Shown here in pieces: positions 7,276 to 9,434 of a stretch of DNA of 9,434 nt. Origin of the DNA: Streptomyces albidoflavus (GTDB taxonomy: Bacteria; Actinomycetota; Actinomycetes; Streptomycetales; Streptomycetaceae); the NCBI RefSeq assembly GCF_000719955.1, contig NZ_JOII01000072.1, positions 1-9,434 on the forward strand. Direction: 5' to 3'. The translations under genes were made by a program, and so were the position numbers. The notes below the pieces were generated by a model, which was not told the origin of the DNA, made no database searches, and saw only the letters and a program-made list of their open reading frames with translations. Numbering within the stretch: the first letter of the stretch is position 1; the number at the start of each line of letters is the position of its first letter.

Positions 7276-8237
7276 GGGGTGGCTCCTTCTGCCAGCAGGG
7301 CGGCGAGGGTGGCGGCCATCGGGAGGCCGGTGGCGTGTTCCAGCCAGGCCCATTGACCGTTGGGGTTGAGTTCGAGGAACCAGGGTGTTCCGGCCCGGTC
7401 GAGGGCGAGGTCGAAGCTGCCGGTGGGCAGGTGGCAGTGGTCCAGGAAGGCGAGGAGGGCGGCGGACACGGGCGCGGGCAGGGTGGCCACGCTGTACGTC
7501 AGCGCCGAGTAGTCACGACGCCAGTCCAGCAGACCGGAGTCGATCCGTACGGCGAACAGACGTCGCCCCACCACAAGGACGCGGAGGTCGGCGACCTTCG
7601 GCACTCGCGCCTGGAAGAGGTGCGGGGTCACGCGTACGCCTTCGTCGATCTCGTCGGCGGTGACCGGCGCGGCCCATCCGGTGACCGGGACGCCGTCGCG
7701 CTGGTACGGGGTCCAGCGAAGCGGCTTGTGGATGACCTGGCCGTGGGTGTGGAGAAAATCCCGCGCCTCGTCCGGGTCGTTGGTGATGAGCGTCGCCGGT
7801 ACGGGCAGGCCGAGGCGCTGGGCCAGGGCGAGCTGGGCGGGTTTGTGGTCGGCGGCGGCGTTGCGCAGGGGGTGGTTGACCCAGCGGGGGCCGGCCAGGG
7901 AGTAGAGGGTTCCGCCGAGACCGTGGCGGGCCTGCGCGGCGGCGTACCGGGCGTCGTCCGCGCCCAGCCGGGCGTAGGCGGGCCAGTCCGGGCGCCGCCA
8001 GTACACCGCGCGCACCCTGGTGAGGTCGGCGGTCCGCGACGGGGTGCGCACCTGCCCGGCGACGGGGACGCCCGGGCAGGTGCCGAACCGGGCAGAGACC
8101 GTCAGCGTGCCGTCCTGAAGGTCGGCGGGGTTGAACCGGACAACCGGCACGCCCCGCCTGTTCAGCTCGCCGATCACCATGTCCGCGGTGGCGTCGTCCG
8201 TCTCGGTGGCCACCAGCACCGGTCCCTGCTCGGTCAT
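7272..8237 (-). CDS. tgmB: ATP-grasp graspetide ligase (SAV_5884-type RiPP maturase)
   Basis: 321 aa from ATG 8237, 7 bases after the stop of the precursor gene; the only ribosome binding site candidate, AAGGAC, lies in the precursor's last codons, suggesting translational coupling. It belongs to the MvdD/MdnC-like ATP-grasp ligases that join Thr/Ser hydroxyls (or Lys amines) to Asp/Glu side chains in a precursor peptide. Visible signatures: YWRRPDW (79-85); HKP with K171 as a likely ATP contact; DLRVLVVG (217-224); GSFDLALD (273-280) with D277; and FLELNPNGQW (287-296) with E289 and N291, the Mg2+-binding end of the ATP-grasp fold. All expected catalytic positions seem present, so the enzyme should be active. 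It should act on the peptide at 8245-8502, before the methyltransferase. Confidence 0.95.
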   Translation of the reverse strand: MTEQGPVLVATETDDATADMVIGELNRRGVPVVRFNPADLQDGTLTVSARFGTCPGVPVAGQVRTPSRTADLTRVRAVYWRRPDWPAYARLGADDARYAAAQARHGLGGTLYSLAGPRWVNHPLRNAAADHKPAQLALAQRLGLPVPATLITNDPDEARDFLHTHGQVIHKPLRWTPYQRDGVPVTGWAAPVTADEIDEGVRVTPHLFQARVPKVADLRVLVVGRRLFAVRIDSGLLDWRRDYSALTYSVATLPAPVSAALLAFLDHCHLPTGSFDLALDRAGTPWFLELNPNGQWAWLEHATGLPMAATLAALLAEGATP

Positions 8238-8244
8238 GGGTCGG

Positions 8245-8502
8245 TCAGTCCTTGTCGCTGTCCTGGTCGTGGCCTTGGTCGTTGTTCTGGCCGTCGCTGC
8301 TGGTGGTCGTGTTCGTCTCGGTCCCCGTGCTGGTGCCGTGCTTGCCCATCTCGACCAGCTGGCCATGCCGGTCAAGGGCCACGCCGAGCTGGGTGAGCGG
8401 GTCGATCTCGGTCCTGCAGTACGGGACGTGGGTGGTGGTCGGGTACGGCGCCAGGCGGGCGGCGCCCCAAGGGCGGGCGGTGCGGGGGTTGGTGATGGGC
8501 AT
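8245..8502 (-). CDS. tgmA: Graspetide precursor peptide (ATP-grasp target RiPP)
   Basis: 85 aa from ATG 8502, with AAGGAG four bases upstream. The leader (1-~56) has PWGAARL (11-17), a DPLTQLG segment (34-40) and GQLVEMGKHGT (47-57), the layout of putative ATP-grasp target RiPPs (TIGR04186 type). The tail 57-85 is almost only Thr/Ser, Asp/Glu, Asn/Gln and Gly: ten hydroxyl residues (57-69) followed by Asp at 70, 75, 79, 81, 83 and 85. T57, T59, T61, T63 and T67 mirror D85, D83, D81, D79 and D75 about residue 71, so nested esters are likely. D70-G71 lies in the resulting loop and is the best candidate for the aspartimide. No protease or transporter gene is visible, so how the leader is removed is unknown. 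Confidence 0.92.
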   Translation of the reverse strand: MPITNPRTARPWGAARLAPYPTTTHVPYCRTEIDPLTQLGVALDRHGQLVEMGKHGTSTGTETNTTTSSDGQNNDQGHDQDSDKD

Positions 8503-8503
8503 G

Positions 8504-8635
8504 TCACTCCTTGCGGGGATGGTGCGGGGCGTTCCGGTGCTCCCCCTCCGCCGGGGGAGGGCGGGACCTGGCTCGGCGGGAGCACGGCTGGGAGCCGAGC
8601 AGGTGGTCCGTGAGGCGGGCCGCGATCCCGGTCAG
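8504..8635 (-). CDS. Candidate 43-aa peptide with CTG start between zinc-ribbon gene and tgmA
   Basis: An open frame begins with CTG 8635-8633, overlapping the TGA of the zinc-ribbon gene as CTGA, and ends at TGA 8506-8504, two bases before the tgmA start. By hand count 40 of 43 sense codons end in G or C, against 33 at position 1 and 27 at position 2, the pattern of real Streptomyces genes. It starts MTGIAARLTDHLLGSQPCSR and ends HHPRKE. The CSRR may be a decayed CxxC. Against it: a CTG start is rare, the peptide is Arg/Pro-rich, and two hairpins (8540-8559, 8571-8600) fall inside. If it is not a gene, this is a 129-base spacer. I do not recognise a family. Confidence 0.35.
   Translation of the reverse strand: MTGIAARLTDHLLGSQPCSRRARSRPPPAEGEHRNAPHHPRKE
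8507..8512 (-). promoter_or_regulatory. Ribosome binding site of tgmA
   Basis: AAGGAG on the minus strand, four bases before the ATG at 8502. It is the strongest site in the RiPP operon, which suits a precursor needed in excess over its enzymes. It also overlaps the last codons (AAG GAG) of the candidate 43-aa reading frame. Confidence 0.6.
8540..8559. other. 7-bp perfect hairpin upstream of tgmA
   Basis: CTCCCCC (8540-8546) pairs with GGGGGAG (8553-8559) around a 6-base loop. It lies about 40 bases before the tgmA start. It has no U-tract. It could be a processing, attenuation or mRNA-stability element separating the upstream small genes from tgmA-tgmB-tgmC, or a chance product of GC-rich coding sequence. 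Confidence 0.35.
8571..8600. other. 7-bp perfect inverted repeat with 16-base loop upstream of tgmA
   Basis: GCTCGGC (8571-8577) pairs with GCCGAGC (8594-8600). With the hairpin at 8540-8559 it makes a tandem pair in the 129 bases between the zinc-ribbon gene and tgmA. Function unknown; it may be an operator or part of a leader structure. Confidence 0.25.
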
Positions 8636-8850
8636 AACGCCGGGGCCGTGTCGCGCAAGGCGAGTTCGCGCCGTACGTACGTCTCCAGGCGGCGCACGCA
8701 TGGGTCGCAGGCGGTGAACGAGCCGGTGCCGGAGGAGGTCTGTACGGGGCCGAGCCAGAGCACCGGGACCTCGCGGGCCTCGCAGCGCCAGCAGGTGCCG
8801 GGGGTCCAGTGACGGCGGGGGTGCGGGAGGCGGGCCGGGGGTTCCGTCAT
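8632..8850 (-). CDS. Small zinc-ribbon-like protein in graspetide operon
   Basis: 72 aa from ATG 8850. Two CxxC pairs, C20-x2-C23 and C48-x2-C51, 24 residues apart, look like a zinc ribbon; W15, W21 and W32 are nearby, and a basic C-terminal helix (RRLETYVRRELALRD) follows. The ATG overlaps the upstream gene's TGA as ATGA and there is no ribosome binding site of its own, so translation is probably coupled. A longer frame reaching 9051 is rejected because a better-supported gene occupies that DNA in another frame. Its role is unknown; the position between an anti-sigma-like protein and the RiPP precursor suggests a regulatory or accessory function in the operon. Confidence 0.7.
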   Translation of the reverse strand: MTEPPARLPHPRRHWTPGTCWRCEAREVPVLWLGPVQTSSGTGSFTACDPCVRRLETYVRRELALRDTAPAF

Positions 8851-9044
8851 CGCGGGGCGGTGGGGGCGGGCGGTGCCGGGCTGTCGTGGTGGGGGTGGCG
8901 TCGCAGCAGTACGCGGCAGTCCACCGCCCGGGAGTGGTCGAACTTCCGGCGGGCCTGCACCTCTTCGTCCCGCAGCTCCTCGCACTGCTGGCAGCCGGGC
9001 GCGCCCAGGGGCTCGTGCGTGCCCAGCCTCTCGTATGCGTTTAC
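8847..9044 (-). CDS. Small CxxC protein of Streptomyces type with GTA in place of a start codon
   Basis: 65 aa if read from GTA 9044. Codon use is clearly coding: 58 of 65 codons end in G or C, 34 of 65 at position 2. The sequence NAYERLGTHEP, then C18-x2-C21, then DHSRAVDCRVLLRRH, resembles small Streptomyces proteins of unknown function that I recall beside ATP-binding anti-sigma-like genes. There is no ATG, GTG or TTG start in frame before residue 29, which lies beyond the CxxC. GTA stands where GTG would make a normal GTGA overlap with the upstream stop; the stop is TAA here. GGAGG at 9055-9059 is 10 bases upstream. CTG at 9065 or 9026 are alternative starts. The gene may be a recent start-loss pseudogene. 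Its stop overlaps the next start as ATGA. Confidence 0.65.
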   Translation of the reverse strand, partial: VNAYERLGTHEPLGAPGCQQCEELRDEEVQARRKFDHSRAVDCRVLLRRHPHHDSPAPPAPTAPR

Positions 9045-9434
9045 GCCGCACGCACCTCCGCCCAGACGCGCTTGCCCCAGCGCTTGGGGTCGGCGCCCCA
9101 GCGGGCGGCGATGGCGTCCACGAGGACGAGGCCGCGGCCGTCGAGGGCGTCGGGGCGGCTGGGCTTGCGGATGGGGAGGGCGTGGGAGCGGTCGGTCACC
9201 GCGATCTCCACCCTTGTCCCGTCGAGCCTGGTCACGGAGACGCGGATCACCGGGCTCCGGGTGTGGCGGCAGGCGTTGGCCACCATCTCGCCCGCGACGA
9301 GGCAGGCGTCGTCGGCGAGGGCGTCGAGGGCCCAGGCGCCGAGAGCCTGGCGGATCAGGCGGCGGGCGGCGGGGGCGGACTCGGGGGTGCAGGGGAGGGT
9401 TTCGGTGTAGGCGGGGTGGCCGGTGGGGGCGGGG
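9041..9434 (-). CDS. ATP-binding anti-sigma-factor-like protein (HATPase_c_2), N-terminus outside window
   Basis: Partial: 130 C-terminal residues are visible and the gene runs off the right edge, so its start is unseen. It belongs to the GHKL-type HATPase_c_2/RsbW-like ATP-binding proteins abundant in Streptomyces. Visible ATP-fold motifs in window residue numbering: N-box GEMVANACRH with E49 and N53; the D81 region (VTDRS); and the glycine motif DGRGLVLVDAIAARWG (98-113). The end, RWGKRVWAEVRA, is typical of the family. These proteins bind ATP, and some phosphorylate anti-anti-sigma partners or hold sigma factors. No partner gene is visible. The TAA overlaps the next gene by 4 bases, so it is probably the first or an early gene of the graspetide operon, possibly its regulator. 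Confidence 0.85.
   Translation of the reverse strand, partial: PAPTGHPAYTETLPCTPESAPAARRLIRQALGAWALDALADDACLVAGEMVANACRHTRSPVIRVSVTRLDGTRVEIAVTDRSHALPIRKPSRPDALDGRGLVLVDAIAARWGADPKRWGKRVWAEVRAA

Noticed and set aside
6088..8396. Long plus-strand frames (6088-7356 and 7218-8396) opposite tgmC and tgmB
   Set aside because: They are Gly/Val-rich shadows opposite genes with clear methyltransferase and ATP-grasp motifs.
8252..8812. Plus-strand frame opposite the graspetide precursor
   Set aside because: Its repeated Val/Leu/Ser runs are the complement of the Thr/Asp-rich core; it has no ribosome binding site or family resemblance.
8851..9051. N-terminal extension of the zinc-ribbon gene to GTG 9051
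   Set aside because: The DNA is better explained by the CxxC frame 9044-8847, which has strong codon bias and ATGA coupling; the extension is Arg/Pro-rich shadow.
1..9434. CRISPR arrays, tRNA or rRNA genes, insertion sequences
   Set aside because: No regularly spaced repeats, cloverleaf-like sequence, rRNA segments or transposase genes were seen on reading both strands.

Overview
The window looks like chromosomal DNA of a Streptomyces or a close relative. GC content is very high, codon third positions are almost always G or C, GTG starts occur, and the protein families are typical of that genus (LPXTG-type surface protein, DUF6328, HATPase_c_2 ATP-binding protein, SAV_5884-type ATP-grasp RiPP locus).

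Left part, plus strand. An AT-richer intergenic stretch (1-275) leads into a large secreted, wall-anchored protein (276-3256). It has a von Willebrand A domain with an intact MIDAS, five CnaB/prealbumin-like repeats, a Pro-rich wall spacer and an LPDTG sorting signal. Its signal peptide lies in a different frame from the body; the frames meet in a run of six G (365-370) that also forms a textbook -1 slippery heptamer. A small acidic protein of unknown function follows 16 bases later (3273-3680).

Middle. A minus-strand gene (3699-5279) encodes a two-helix membrane protein with an internal beta-rich domain and an external PstS-like binding domain. It converges on the acidic-protein gene over a hairpin that covers the latter's stop codon. 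A divergent plus-strand gene (5509-6063) encodes a four-helix DUF6328 membrane protein. The 229-base divergent gap holds a perfect 12-bp inverted repeat and a second, imperfect one.

Right part, minus strand. Everything from 6076 to the window edge reads as one compact operon: an ATP-binding anti-sigma-like protein (partial at the edge), two or three tiny Cys-containing proteins, a graspetide precursor (tgmA), its ATP-grasp ligase (tgmB) and a PIMT-like methyltransferase (tgmC). Most junctions overlap (TAA inside GTAA, ATGA, possibly CTGA, ATGA). The expected product is an ester-crosslinked, aspartimide-bearing graspetide like fuscimiditide.

The most interesting observation is in the precursor tail. 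Thr at 57, 59, 61, 63 and 67 and Asp at 85, 83, 81, 79 and 75 are mirror images about residue 71, so five nested esters could form. The only Asp-Gly (70-71) sits at the mirror point, in the loop, where the methyltransferase would be expected to make an aspartimide. The small CxxC gene at 8847-9044 has strong coding character but GTA where its start codon should be.
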